Positions 26,835-36,210 are shown, counted from the first letter of the stretch. The stretch is DNA of 64,000 bases from CAXXOK01 sp035353615 (GCA_035353615.1 DAOPZY010000003.1:62001-126000), one strand, 5' to 3'. Program-made: numbers and translations. Notes: a model not told the origin generated them from the sequence alone.

Positions 26835-26995
26835 CCGGTAGAATTTTGTTGAAACCGCATATGCGCGCAGAAAAACAAGCGGCCACACGCCCGCCCGGGG
26901 AAGCGCCGCCCAAACGATGGGCGTTCGGCTTCGCTTCGGACAGGGGCGCGCGATCGCTTGTTCGATACAAACAACTTGGGTTCAGCGGGTTTGCT

Positions 26996-29900
26996 TTATT
27001 CCAGCGTGAAATCCTTGCCCTCCAAAGTGGGGTACAGGTTGGCAATCGGGCTAAAGTCCTTCACCTTGCTGCCCTCCGCCATCAGTTCCCGCAGGTTGGT
27101 CAGGCTGGCAAGCGGAGAAACATCCTTCACTTTGGTATCCTTGATGTGCAGAACTCTGAGGTTGCTTAGCCCGCTCAACGGGGACAGGTCCGCAACCGGG
27201 TCTTTGGCAAGGTATAGGGCCTCAAGCGACGTTACAGCGGCAAGGGGCTTTAAGTCCTTGACTTTGTTCCCCGTTAACTCCAACGTTCGCAGGGCCGTAA
27301 GCCCGGATAGCGGGGCCAGCTTGCTGATCTTGTTTTCTTTGAGCGACAGGGTTTGCAGATGGATCATCCCCGAAAGCGGCGTAAGGTCCGCGATGCTTTG
27401 ACAATCCAGCTGCAATTGACGCATGCCGGTCAGCGGCGCAAGCGCGGCAATGCTCTTGATTCCGTTGCCCACAAGGCGCAATTCCGTCAGGTTCAGGAAC
27501 GCCCCCAGCGGCGTAAGGTCGGTGAAATTCGCGTCGCCGCCCTCGGTTTTCGTAAAGTCCAGCACGGTCACGCCTGCCGCGATCCCCCGGGTCAGGGGTT
27601 GATCCCCAAGGCTCAGAAGGTTGCGAACCGCTTTTTCCAGGTTGTGATCTTTAAACGCGATCACTTCGTCGGGGTTGTCGGGCACAAGCGCCGGGCTGTC
27701 CGCCGAACCGGCGTCGCTTTGGGCGTCGGGCTTGCCATTGTCGCCTTGAACGTCCGTTTTCCCGCTGTCGCCTTGGGGCTGCGGAGTGCTTTCCGCATCC
27801 GGGTTTGCGGTTTCCATGGGCTGGTCAGGGTCGAAATCCTTGCCTTTCAGGCCCTTGGCAATGCTCTTGAAGCCGCTCGCGTCCGTGGTAAGGTTGTGGC
27901 TGATGTAGAGCACGTTCAGCTTTTGAAGCGCGTACAGCGGGCTTAAATCGGCAATCTGGTTATAGGACACGTCCAACCCGTCCAACTGCGTCAGGTTGGC
28001 TAAGGGCGTCACATCGGTAATTTGGTTATTCTTCAATTCCAGATAACCCAGCTGTTTGGCATCGCCGAGCGCCGTCAGGTCGCTTACGGCGGAATCGTCC
28101 ACCCCTAAAAACCTCAGCGATTGCAGCTTTACAAGCGGCGAAAGATCGCTAACCTGCGAGCCGAAGATCATCAGGCGTTCAAGATTCTGGAAGCAGGCGA
28201 GCGACGAAATGTCCGAAACCCCTTGCCACATGCTTTCCACACCGACTTGGATTTCATAAATCCGGTAAGCGTCCCGCCAGGTAATATCCCGGTCCTTCAC
28301 CTTGGTAACCTGCCTTAGCAGGGGCAACAGGTTGGGGTCCGGCATGGGGATCGGCTCGTTGGGCACACTGTCGGGGATCGCCTGAAGGTTGGTGTCCGTT
28401 ATCTTGGAAAAAATCGCGTCCAGCGGCGCGTAATCGCACACAGGTTGCCGTTCCAGATACAGCACCCGAAGCGGCTCGATCCCCGTCAGCGGGGTCACAT
28501 CCGCGATGGGGTTACCTTCCAGGTACAGCGTTTGCGCCGCGTTGGCCGTAAGCAGCGGGCTGAGGTCAGTAATGCGGTTGTTGCGGGCGCTTAACCAGCT
28601 GAGCGCCTTGAGACTGGCGAGCGGCGAAAGGTCGCTGACCTGATTGTTTTCGATGTTGAGCGCGTACATGTGGGTAAAGGCGCTCAGGGGCGAAATATCG
28701 CTGTACGGTTCGCCGGCGCCGTCCACGTAATTGATATCCAGCTTTTCCGTCACGTATGCGTCCCGCAGGGTGATTGGCCGGTCGTGGATATTCATCGCGT
28801 CGCGCAGCGCCCGTTCCAGGTTGGCGTCCGGGATGGGCAGCGGGTCCTCCGGAACGTTGTAAGCGGTTACGAGGGCGGTATTGAAATCCGTGCCCTGCAA
28901 GGTATCTGCGCTGTTACGGAGGGGGCTGTAATCGGTAATGGGGTCGCCCGCGATGTAAAGCTCTACCAGCTTCAAATCCTTGATTGGGCTTAAATCGGAC
29001 ACCAGATTCCAGCTGATGTCCAGCGCCGTGAGCTGCGGCATTTGTTCAAGCAGGCTGATATCCGACAGCTCTCCGCCTGCCGCGCAAAGCGTTTTCAGTT
29101 TTTTCATGCCCAGAATTTCCGGCGGCAGCGTCTTACAGCCGCCGATGTTCAGTTCCTCCAGTTGGGTCAGGCTCGCAAGGAACGGCAGCGCCTGAAAACC
29201 GCCGTCAAACCCAAGCCGGATCAGCCCGGTCATGTCGCCAAGCGGGGTTTTGTCCTCCAGCGGGTTGCCGTTTAACCACAACTGGGTAAGCCGCGTAAGC
29301 CCTTTTAATGGGGTGATGTCGCTGACGGCGTTGTTGTTCAGGTTAATCCCGTCCAGGTTTACAAAATACCGAAGGGCGTCAATGCTCTTGATCCGGCTGT
29401 CATCCGCGGCATCGCCGGGGAGGCTAGCGTCCAGCCAGGTGAGCGTTGCCGCGGTTTCGGCGGTAATATCGCCTTCCGGCTTGTTGAGCGCCTCCCGAAT
29501 TTTGCTTTCCAGCACATCGTCGCCAAACACGATGCCGCCTGTCAGCGTGGCCGCCGGCACCGCCATGGTAAAATCGGTTTCCTCCAGCGTTGCCCCAAGC
29601 GGAATCAGGGGAGAACAGTCCTGCGTGGCATTCTCGTTTAAGTAAAGCTTCTTGAGCGTGCTAAGCCCTGCAAGGGGGCTGTAATCCGCAATCTGGTTCA
29701 CTCGCAGGTCGAGCTGCTGCACCTTGTTTAGTGTAGCCAGCGGCGAAATGTCGCTGATCTGGTTTCCCGCCAACCAAAGCTCCTCCACGCCGCTGCCCTC
29801 AAGCGGGCTCAGGTCCGTGATCCGATTATTGGTTAAGTCGATGGTTTTCAAGCTTTGCAAGGCGGACAAGGCCCCGATATCCGTGAGGCTTTGGTTAAAC

Positions 29901-30196
29901 AGGGCCAATGAAGTGATGTTTGTGAAATAGCGCAGGCTTTCGATATCGTGAATCCGATCGCTGTCCGGGATTTCTTCCCTGCCGCCAAGGTCGAGCCGGC
30001 TCACGGAGGCCGCCTCCGAAACCGTGATATCGCCCGTGGGCTTGCCCATCGATTCCCTTACCTTAGCTTCCAACGGCGCGTCGGTAAACACAATAGCAGC
30101 GTCTCCCGCTGCGGCGGTTGTTTCGGCGGGGGCGACGCCCGCCCATAGGCACAGGATCACAAGTAAAGCCAGAAATACCCACATCGGTTTACGCAT
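26996..30196 (-). CDS. Secreted leucine-rich-repeat protein with five internal modules
   Basis: A 1066-residue exported protein with a signal peptide (MRKPMWVFLALLVILCLWAG, cleavage after AEA-like residues near 25). It has five modules, each a cap of about 40 residues (pattern D-x2-L-E-x3-R-x2-L/M, then a D-I-T or P-I-T turn) followed by 21-22-residue repeats such as LTNNRITDLSPL of the internalin type. Caps start near residues 34, 222, 455, 617 and 846. A proline, aspartate and glycine-rich linker (about 791-844) precedes the last module. No LPXTG anchor or C-terminal membrane helix is visible. The ATG at 30196 has AAAGGAG upstream. Likely a protein-binding surface protein, with the partner unknown. 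Confidence 0.85.
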   Translation of the reverse strand: MRKPMWVFLALLVILCLWAGVAPAETTAAAGDAAIVFTDAPLEAKVRESMGKPTGDITVSEAASVSRLDLGGREEIPDSDRIHDIESLRYFTNITSLALFNQSLTDIGALSALQSLKTIDLTNNRITDLSPLEGSGVEELWLAGNQISDISPLATLNKVQQLDLRVNQIADYSPLAGLSTLKKLYLNENATQDCSPLIPLGATLEETDFTMAVPAATLTGGIVFGDDVLESKIREALNKPEGDITAETAATLTWLDASLPGDAADDSRIKSIDALRYFVNLDGINLNNNAVSDITPLKGLTRLTQLWLNGNPLEDKTPLGDMTGLIRLGFDGGFQALPFLASLTQLEELNIGGCKTLPPEILGMKKLKTLCAAGGELSDISLLEQMPQLTALDISWNLVSDLSPIKDLKLVELYIAGDPITDYSPLRNSADTLQGTDFNTALVTAYNVPEDPLPIPDANLERALRDAMNIHDRPITLRDAYVTEKLDINYVDGAGEPYSDISPLSAFTHMYALNIENNQVSDLSPLASLKALSWLSARNNRITDLSPLLTANAAQTLYLEGNPIADVTPLTGIEPLRVLYLERQPVCDYAPLDAIFSKITDTNLQAIPDSVPNEPIPMPDPNLLPLLRQVTKVKDRDITWRDAYRIYEIQVGVESMWQGVSDISSLACFQNLERLMIFGSQVSDLSPLVKLQSLRFLGVDDSAVSDLTALGDAKQLGYLELKNNQITDVTPLANLTQLDGLDVSYNQIADLSPLYALQKLNVLYISHNLTTDASGFKSIAKGLKGKDFDPDQPMETANPDAESTPQPQGDSGKTDVQGDNGKPDAQSDAGSADSPALVPDNPDEVIAFKDHNLEKAVRNLLSLGDQPLTRGIAAGVTVLDFTKTEGGDANFTDLTPLGAFLNLTELRLVGNGIKSIAALAPLTGMRQLQLDCQSIADLTPLSGMIHLQTLSLKENKISKLAPLSGLTALRTLELTGNKVKDLKPLAAVTSLEALYLAKDPVADLSPLSGLSNLRVLHIKDTKVKDVSPLASLTNLRELMAEGSKVKDFSPIANLYPTLEGKDFTLE

Positions 30197-30345
30197 ACGG
30201 GTTGCTCCTTTCAACTGGTGCGGTGAAGGGAAGGGGCGCAAGGCGCTTCGGAATGAACCGGTTTTGGCAGGGAACGGCGTTACAGCTGGGGAACGCGTGC
30301 CTTTTGTGTTCAATTGTTGTCGGATCATCTGCTCATCTGGGTAAT

Positions 30346-30374
30346 ATTGTAAAGCATTGCCTGCAAAAAAGCAA
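30346..30374 (-). promoter_or_regulatory. Promoter of the LRR protein gene
   Basis: Minus strand TTGCTT (30374-30369), a 17-base spacer and TACAAT (30351-30346), about 150 bases ahead of the start codon. Confidence 0.65.
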
Positions 30375-30448
30375 ACGGGGATTTGCCGCCGGTTGTTTTT
30401 GTGGCCGGTGCGCCGCGCTTAAATGGGGTTGCGAGGGGCTGTAAAGGA

Positions 30449-30477
30449 TTGCAAATATTACCACAAGGTGATACAAT
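30449..30477 (+). promoter_or_regulatory. Promoter of the HD-RyR gene
   Basis: TTGCAA (30449-30454), a 17-base spacer and TACAAT (30472-30477) on the plus strand, divergent from the LRR promoter 75 bases away. Confidence 0.65.
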
Positions 30478-30484
30478 TTCTTCA

Positions 30485-30886
30485 GACTCATGGGTAGCCG
30501 CGCGCGGCCGACCCTGCGGATATGTTCTGTAGAAAACGCCATATCGACCCATCCATGCCGCCCTCTGATCCCGAAGGGAAAATCGCCTTGGAGCGGAGAC
30601 TTTTCATGGAAAGGCTCTCCGGTTTGCCGTGAGAACCCGGGGGTTCGTCCCGTTCGGATGAATGCCGTTAGCGGCGCGCCCCTGCCGCAAACGGAATGCC
30701 CCCGCGCCTGTGTAACCGATGCTGTGACAAGCCCGCGCCCCGGATTGGCCGCGCGCACGCGACCGCAGGGCCGCCAAAGCCCCCTCCCCCAAGCGCCCGG
30801 CCCGCGCCCCGGGAAGCCCCAACCGTACTTCCGTCAGCTGGCGAAAGCCCGGGCCGTATTTGCAAACGACCGAAGGAGATGCACCG
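30485..30886 (+). other. Long GC-rich leader of the HD-RyR gene
   Basis: About 400 bases separate the predicted start of transcription from the ATG. The stretch is very GC-rich, has the self-complementary GAACCCGGGGGTTC near 30632 and no credible gene. It matches no riboswitch class I can recognise. The last part holds the ribosome site AAGGAG. Confidence 0.45.
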
Positions 30887-33124
30887 ATGAACCAGATCAG
30901 CACGTATATCCATTCGTTTTTTCAAAACCTGACCATCGATTGCGATCACCATGACGTTCACCATTACAAGAGCATTCTGGAGGAGGCCATCGACCGGTTT
31001 TTGCTCAAGGAAACCAAGGAAACCGCCTACGATGTATACAGCGTTTTTCTGGAATGCTACGGCTATACCAGCGAAACCAGCGACATGAAGTTTATTCATT
31101 TTTTAGAGAAAATGCGCGGCTATGAGGAAAGCGCCTCTGTGCTGACCCAAAAGCAGCGGGACCATTTTATCCACTCGGTCAACGTGTTTCTGCTGGGGCT
31201 GGCGGTGTACCAATGCTGCCCGACGTACCGCGAAGCGTTTTACCGCGCCTGCTTTAAGGGGGAACTGTACGCCGCCCGGCACGACACGCAGCAGGAGGAA
31301 TACCTCTATCGCTGGGGGCTAACCGCCCTGTGCCACGATATCGGATACCCGATTGAAATTATCACCAATCAGGTGAACGATTTTATCAACTATACCACCC
31401 GCCTGTCGCCGGACGCGCCGCAAATTCACGCCCATGTGGAATACGACCGCTTTGATCTGGTGAACGCGATCCCGGAAAAGGTGCCCAAGCGCGCTTTCAT
31501 CAGCAAGTTTTATAACAGGAATGAGGAATGCGTGTATATCGACCTGCTCAAACCGGTCGATCTGCTCGCGTTTAAGCTGCACCAAACCCTTGGGGTGGAT
31601 TTGTGCGCCGTGAAGGAAAAACTGGACGGTTACATCGCGGATTCCGGACGGCTGGGGCGCGTCGATCACGGCTTTTTCTCCGCGGTGATCCTGCTCAAAT
31701 GGTACGGGTACCACATTCAGGTGTCGGATCACGATCCGGACGAGCTGTACTACCCGATGCTGGACATTGCCAGCGCGGTGCTTTTGCACAATTTTTACCA
31801 CATTGCGCTGGTGGCCAACACCAAACGCCCGAACGCGTTCAACTTAGGCCCGCTGGAACCGGAGGCGCACCCGCTCGCCTATATGCTGATGCTTTGCGAC
31901 GAATTGCAGGAGTGGAACCGGGAGGCATACGGCCGGGAGGATCAGTTCCTGATTCAGATTCAGTCCGCGTCCATCGCGCTCACGGAGGGGCGGATGGCCG
32001 TAACCTACATTATCACGAAGGGCGCGATGCCCGAGGAATTTATCGGCAAAAAGATGGGCACCCTCAATACCCTGCTCAAGCTGGACCGGGTTTTCCCGGG
32101 CGGTATCAGCATTGGGTGCGAAGCGCTGGCGCTGGCGCCGCAGCCGCCGCAAAATTCCCACCTGACGCTGGAACAGCTGGAACAGCTCGCCATTGCCATC
32201 CACAATGGCTACAACGCGACCGCCCGGCGGCTGCACCCGGAAAAAGCCGTCAAGTACCCCAACTTTTCCGATTTGCCCAAGGAGAAAAAATTCTACAACT
32301 TCCGTTCCGCTATGGAATACCCGGATATGCTGGCCAAGGTGGGTTGCGAAATTCGCACGCTGGACGCGGAGGATCCCGACCAGCGCGTGATGGCCTTTAC
32401 GCCGGCGGAAATCGAGGTGCTGGCGGAGTGCGAGCACGAACGCTGGATGCGCGGGCGCGTGGAGCGGGGCTGGCGTTACGGCGAAAAGAAAAGCAGCGCG
32501 GAAAAAACCAACCCCAACATGGTGCCATATCCGGATTTGACCGACGCGGTGCAGGAGTTTGACCGCGACCCGGCCCGCAACATCCCGGCCCTGCTGGACG
32601 CGATCGGCTTGGGCGTGTACCGGCGCGCGCCGGAGGAGATTGAACATTTTACTGAGGAAGAGATCGAGAAGATGGCGCGGATCATCCATAACTACTACAA
32701 CGAGCGCACCGCCCTGCTCCACCCCAAGGCTCAGCTTTCCGGCTTTGACGAACTGAGCGAAGAAAAGAAGGAGGCCAACCGCCGTCAGGCGCGCGGGATT
32801 CCCAACAAGCTCAAACACATCGGTTGCTCGCTTTACAAAATCGGCGCGGATCACCCCGGCGCGCCCATCACGTCATTTTCGCTTGGCACCATTGAAATGC
32901 TCGCGCGCATCGAGCATGACGAATGGATGGGGGAAAAGGCGCAAAACGGATGGAGCTACGGCCCGCGCGACGAGTCGAAAAAACGTAACGAATACATGGT
33001 TGCCTACGATTCGCTGACCGAGCCGGTCAAGGAATATGACCGCGACACGGTGCGACATATGCCGGACGTGGTGAAAGCCTGCGGATACGCCATTTTCCCC
33101 AACGCGAAAAAAACCGAAGCATAA
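30887..33124 (+). CDS. HD-domain phosphohydrolase fused to tandem RyR-like domains
   Basis: A 745-residue soluble protein. Residues 85-345 form an HD domain: metal ligands in RDHFIHSVNVFLLG (H93/H96), LCHDIGYP (H150, D151) and probably CDELQEW (D338). From 428 to the end there are four RyR-like units. Units 2 (506-580) and 4 (666-737) are canonical, with HERW or HDEW, GW-x-YG, a V-x-Y-x2-L segment and EFDRD or EYDRD. Units 1 (428-490) and 3 (587-650) keep the outer helices (IHNGYN, IHNYYN) and the L-x3-K core but lack the GW-x-YG part. Bacterial RyR domains have been linked to nucleotide-centred conflict systems, so the protein may hydrolyse or sense a nucleotide signal. AAGGAG supports the start. 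Confidence 0.82.
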   Translation: MNQISTYIHSFFQNLTIDCDHHDVHHYKSILEEAIDRFLLKETKETAYDVYSVFLECYGYTSETSDMKFIHFLEKMRGYEESASVLTQKQRDHFIHSVNVFLLGLAVYQCCPTYREAFYRACFKGELYAARHDTQQEEYLYRWGLTALCHDIGYPIEIITNQVNDFINYTTRLSPDAPQIHAHVEYDRFDLVNAIPEKVPKRAFISKFYNRNEECVYIDLLKPVDLLAFKLHQTLGVDLCAVKEKLDGYIADSGRLGRVDHGFFSAVILLKWYGYHIQVSDHDPDELYYPMLDIASAVLLHNFYHIALVANTKRPNAFNLGPLEPEAHPLAYMLMLCDELQEWNREAYGREDQFLIQIQSASIALTEGRMAVTYIITKGAMPEEFIGKKMGTLNTLLKLDRVFPGGISIGCEALALAPQPPQNSHLTLEQLEQLAIAIHNGYNATARRLHPEKAVKYPNFSDLPKEKKFYNFRSAMEYPDMLAKVGCEIRTLDAEDPDQRVMAFTPAEIEVLAECEHERWMRGRVERGWRYGEKKSSAEKTNPNMVPYPDLTDAVQEFDRDPARNIPALLDAIGLGVYRRAPEEIEHFTEEEIEKMARIIHNYYNERTALLHPKAQLSGFDELSEEKKEANRRQARGIPNKLKHIGCSLYKIGADHPGAPITSFSLGTIEMLARIEHDEWMGEKAQNGWSYGPRDESKKRNEYMVAYDSLTEPVKEYDRDTVRHMPDVVKACGYAIFPNAKKTEA

Positions 33125-33216
33125 GCGGCCCATGGAATCCGCCCTTAAACTCAAAAACCGTCGATCCCCCGAATGCAACCGGAAACGCATGACCGACCGC
33201 AGAAAGGGTGACCCTG

Positions 33217-35079
33217 ATGAAAGAAAGGAAATGGCTGGTATTCCTCCTCACGGTATGTTTCCTCGGCGGATGTCTGTTTCCCCTGGCCGTGGCGGACAGT
33301 CAAACGTACCGCCCGTATCAGGCCGCAAAAAAAGCGGCGGTCAGCCACCTGAGCGCCGCGCTTGCCTCCGGCGAAAACTGCGTGTATGTGTACCGTGATT
33401 TTGCCCAAACAGAAAACCATTTTACCCAAAAGGCTAAAATGGCCGGCACGGATGGCGAACTGGTGAAGAACATGAACGAGGATTGGCGCGAGCAGCCCTA
33501 CGCGGGGCGCAGTTGCATTCGATGCCAGATTGACACGCGCGCCTCGGATTGGGGCGGCTGGTTATTCCTGAACGGCGCCCTGCCGGAAGGGGAAACCGTG
33601 CCTGAGCTGAACGACGGCCAGCAGGACGGGCAGGGCATTGATCTGAAGGGCGCGCAGGCGCTCCGCTTTTGGGCGCGGGGGGAAAACGGAGGCGAGCAGG
33701 TTGAGTTTTTCACCGCCGGGTTTGGGTATGACGGCGAGTGGGACACGCAGCTGGTGCCCTACCCCGACAGCGCCGTCAAGCAATCGCTTGGCTTTGTGAC
33801 CCTGACCCAACAGTGGAAGGAGTATGTCATCCCCCTGAAACGTTGCGATATGAGCGACATTACCTGCGGTTTTGGGTATGTGTGCAGCGGCGCGGAATCC
33901 GGCGAAAGCTCCAACGTGTTTTATCTGGATGAAATCCGCTTTACCGGCAAAATCGCCTCCACCATCGGCGCGCCTTTCCTGCTGCGCTCTTACGACACGG
34001 ACAACGTGTACATTCAGAACGCCGCTTTTTCCTATGATAACGCGCTGGTCGCGATGGCGTTTCTTTCCGAAGGGAAAAAGAAAGAGGCGACGGCTATTCT
34101 GGACGCGTTTGTTTACGCGGTGGAAAACGACCGCCAGGCGCCCGGACGCGTGCGCAACGCCTACGCGGCCGGCGACATTCGACCGTTTGCAGGCTGGGGA
34201 AGCTCCGCCCGGCTCCCCGGCTGGTATGACACCGCCGTGGGCGAAACCGGCGTATGGTACGAGGATCGGTATCAGGTGGGCAGCAACGTGGGCAATACCG
34301 CCTATGTGGCGCTGGCGCTGCTGCAAGGCAATGCGCTGGAAGCGAACCCGACCTATGTGAAAACCGCGCGGCAGCTGATGGATTGGGTGCTGGCCAACTG
34401 CACCGACGGAACCGACGGCTTCACCGCGGGGTTTGACGGCTGGGCCGAAGCCGACCCGCCGGTGGCGTACCCGTTCACGTATAAATCCATTGAGCACAAT
34501 ATCGACGCCTATGCCGCTTTTCAGCAGCTGTACGCCCTCACGGGCGAGGATCAGTACCGCGCGGCTTGCGAAAGCGCGCTGCGGTTTCTGCACGCCATGT
34601 ACAGCGAAGGGCAAAGTTATTTTTACACCGGCACTCAGGAAGATGGCGTAACCCCCAGTGTGGACCCTGTTGTGTTGGACGCGCAGGTGTGGATGGCGCT
34701 GGCCCTTGGCGATGATTTTGCCCCCTATGAGGCGGCGCTTGCGCGCGTGGAGGCGATGCGCGTGGCAAACGGCGGCTATCCTTTCTGCGAAGCCAACGAA
34801 AACGGCGGTTGGTGGGCGGAGGGCACGGCCTACACGGCGCTGATGTTCCGTTTGCGCGGCAATGACGCGCGCGCGACGGAAGCGCTGGACGCGCTGTGCA
34901 ATATTCAGCTTCCCGACGGCGCTTTCCCAGCCGCTACGGTGGACGCGCTTTCGACTGGTTTTAACCTGTTCACCGGCGAACCGTGGGTTTACTCGCGGGA
35001 TGCGCACATTGCGCCCACGGCGTGGTTTATCATGGCTGTGAACGGCTGGAACCCCTACGCGTTTGAACCGGTTGAATAG
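33217..35079 (+). CDS. Secreted carbohydrate-active-like protein with CBM-like and six-hairpin barrel domains
   Basis: A 620-residue exported protein. The N-terminus (WLVFLLTVCFLGGCLFPLAV) is a signal peptide with a possible lipobox LGGC. Residues about 85-245 look like a carbohydrate-binding-type jelly roll, ending with NVFYLDEIRFTG. From about 255 a helical repeat region (DNALVAMAFLSEGKKKEA, NTAYVALALLQGNA, NIDAYAAFQQLYALTG, YTALMFRLRG) fits an (alpha/alpha)6 glycosidase fold. Catalytic residues are not obvious. The ATG at 33217 has AAAGG nine bases upstream. It lies 92 bases after the HD-RyR gene and may share its transcript, though no functional link is evident. Confidence 0.72.
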   Translation: MKERKWLVFLLTVCFLGGCLFPLAVADSQTYRPYQAAKKAAVSHLSAALASGENCVYVYRDFAQTENHFTQKAKMAGTDGELVKNMNEDWREQPYAGRSCIRCQIDTRASDWGGWLFLNGALPEGETVPELNDGQQDGQGIDLKGAQALRFWARGENGGEQVEFFTAGFGYDGEWDTQLVPYPDSAVKQSLGFVTLTQQWKEYVIPLKRCDMSDITCGFGYVCSGAESGESSNVFYLDEIRFTGKIASTIGAPFLLRSYDTDNVYIQNAAFSYDNALVAMAFLSEGKKKEATAILDAFVYAVENDRQAPGRVRNAYAAGDIRPFAGWGSSARLPGWYDTAVGETGVWYEDRYQVGSNVGNTAYVALALLQGNALEANPTYVKTARQLMDWVLANCTDGTDGFTAGFDGWAEADPPVAYPFTYKSIEHNIDAYAAFQQLYALTGEDQYRAACESALRFLHAMYSEGQSYFYTGTQEDGVTPSVDPVVLDAQVWMALALGDDFAPYEAALARVEAMRVANGGYPFCEANENGGWWAEGTAYTALMFRLRGNDARATEALDALCNIQLPDGAFPAATVDALSTGFNLFTGEPWVYSRDAHIAPTAWFIMAVNGWNPYAFEPVE

Positions 35080-35086
35080 AGACAAC

Positions 35087-35123
35087 CCCTGTTGCCAATG
35101 GAGAACAGGGGCACGGGCTGTTT
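35087..35123 (+). terminator. Terminator-like hairpin after the secreted protein gene
   Basis: CCCCTGTT (about 35088) pairs with AACAGGGG (about 35104), with a TTTT downstream at 35119. It is almost identical in sequence to the hairpin at 35311-35338. Confidence 0.55.
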
Positions 35124-35124
35124 T

Positions 35125-35303
35125 GAGGCGGCGCATGGATTCGCTCGCCCGCCTCAAAACCCTTCGGGCTATTCGCTCGCTGATTGGCTTTTGACTGAGG
35201 GTCAGGCTTGGGGTTACAGCAAAACCCCAACAGGGGTTTCACCTCCGCGTCCTGACAAGGGCGTTACGCTTGCCCATCTCCGCTGCGGCGGGGGAGGGGG
35301 AAT
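35125..35303. repeat. Dispersed intergenic repeat copy
   Basis: Contains GGGCTATTCGCTCGC, GGGTTTCACC, CCTGACAAGGGCGTTACGC and CGCTGCGGCGGGGGAGGGGG in the same order as the inverted copy at 3029-3190 and the reverse complement of the 154-bp units at 45401. No coding potential. It sits exactly between two near-identical hairpins. Confidence 0.7.
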
Positions 35304-35307
35304 GAAA

Positions 35308-35342
35308 ATAGCCCCTGTTCCCAATGAGGAACAGGGGCTACG
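35308..35342 (-). terminator. Terminator of the encapsulin operon
   Basis: AGCCCCTGTTCC (35311-35322 region) pairs with GGAACAGGGGCT around a six-base loop. On the minus strand the stem is followed by ATTTTCATT, so it ends transcription from the encapsulin gene. Confidence 0.65.
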
Positions 35343-35361
35343 GTGTGTTTTGCGAACGGTT

Positions 35362-36177
35362 TTACCGGAATACCGCTATCGCCTTCTGCTTGCGGATGCG
35401 GGGTAAAACGCTCTCGATCAGCCGGAAATGATGGTTCAGCTCCCGTTGCTCGAGGTATGCGGCGGCTAAATCCTGCCCAACCACCAAATCCATATTTTCA
35501 GGCTGGGCGCACAACAGCACCGCCTGATCCTTGCCCAGCACCGGGGATTTGTACAGCTGACCGCCGACCAGCTTGGCTACGCGGTCAATTTCCAGCAAGC
35601 CCGTGCCCGGCTGCAACCGTTGCAGCTGCGTGTGCAGGTTGGGGCTGAGCACCAGCGTGTACGCGCCGAATACCCCTTGGTTCACCAACGCGTCGATGGC
35701 GGCTGCCACATCGGTAAACGCGTTTTCACCGACGGACCAGTCGGATTTGGGCACCTGATTGGCATTGGGCGCGGTCAGCAGCCCGTCGATCCCAAGGTTT
35801 GCGTTGCCAAAAAAGATCAACCGATCCTCCTTGAGGGCGGCGGCCTGCGCCGCGCCAAGCACCGCGGACAGGTCCGTCGGGTAGCCGGAGGCTTCGCTCA
35901 CGGCCAAATCCCGGGCCAGAAGGGTAAAATCTTCATATATAGTAGGGATTTCAACCGTCCTGCGGCCCTTGTTGACAATAAAGCCGTCTTCCAGGTTTTC
36001 CGCGCGGGTATCCGCGTCGTCAATCTGAACCGAGGCAACGCCGATGCCCAAAGGGCCGTTGAGGTGAAGAATCCGCCTGCCTGTGAGCACGTTCCTGGCT
36101 ACGTTAACGGTAGCCGCGTCTATCTGTTCCCATAACGCGGGCGCGATGGGCGATGTGGTTCTGGCTAGAAAATCCAT
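35362..36177 (-). CDS. Encapsulin nanocompartment shell protein (family 1)
   Basis: A 271-residue HK97-fold shell protein that self-assembles into an icosahedral compartment around its cargo. It begins MDFLARTTSPIAPALWEQID and contains GRRILHLNGPLGIGVASVQ near residue 33, the typical N-terminal arm of family 1 encapsulins (formerly linocin M18-like). It ends ESVLPRIRKQKAIAVFR, the usual C-terminus of the group. The gene directly follows that of its cargo with 33 bases between, so shell and cargo are made together. The compartment should store iron oxidised by the cargo. Confidence 0.95.
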   Translation of the reverse strand: MDFLARTTSPIAPALWEQIDAATVNVARNVLTGRRILHLNGPLGIGVASVQIDDADTRAENLEDGFIVNKGRRTVEIPTIYEDFTLLARDLAVSEASGYPTDLSAVLGAAQAAALKEDRLIFFGNANLGIDGLLTAPNANQVPKSDWSVGENAFTDVAAAIDALVNQGVFGAYTLVLSPNLHTQLQRLQPGTGLLEIDRVAKLVGGQLYKSPVLGKDQAVLLCAQPENMDLVVGQDLAAAYLEQRELNHHFRLIESVLPRIRKQKAIAVFR

Positions 36178-36210
36178 AATGTTTGCTCCTTTCCAAACGC
36201 CGGTTGCGGG

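Noticed and set aside
30887..35079. A functional module joining the HD-RyR protein and the secreted glycosidase-like protein
   Set aside because: They share direction and a 92-base gap, but one is cytoplasmic and the other exported and no domain connects them, so I do not claim a joint system.
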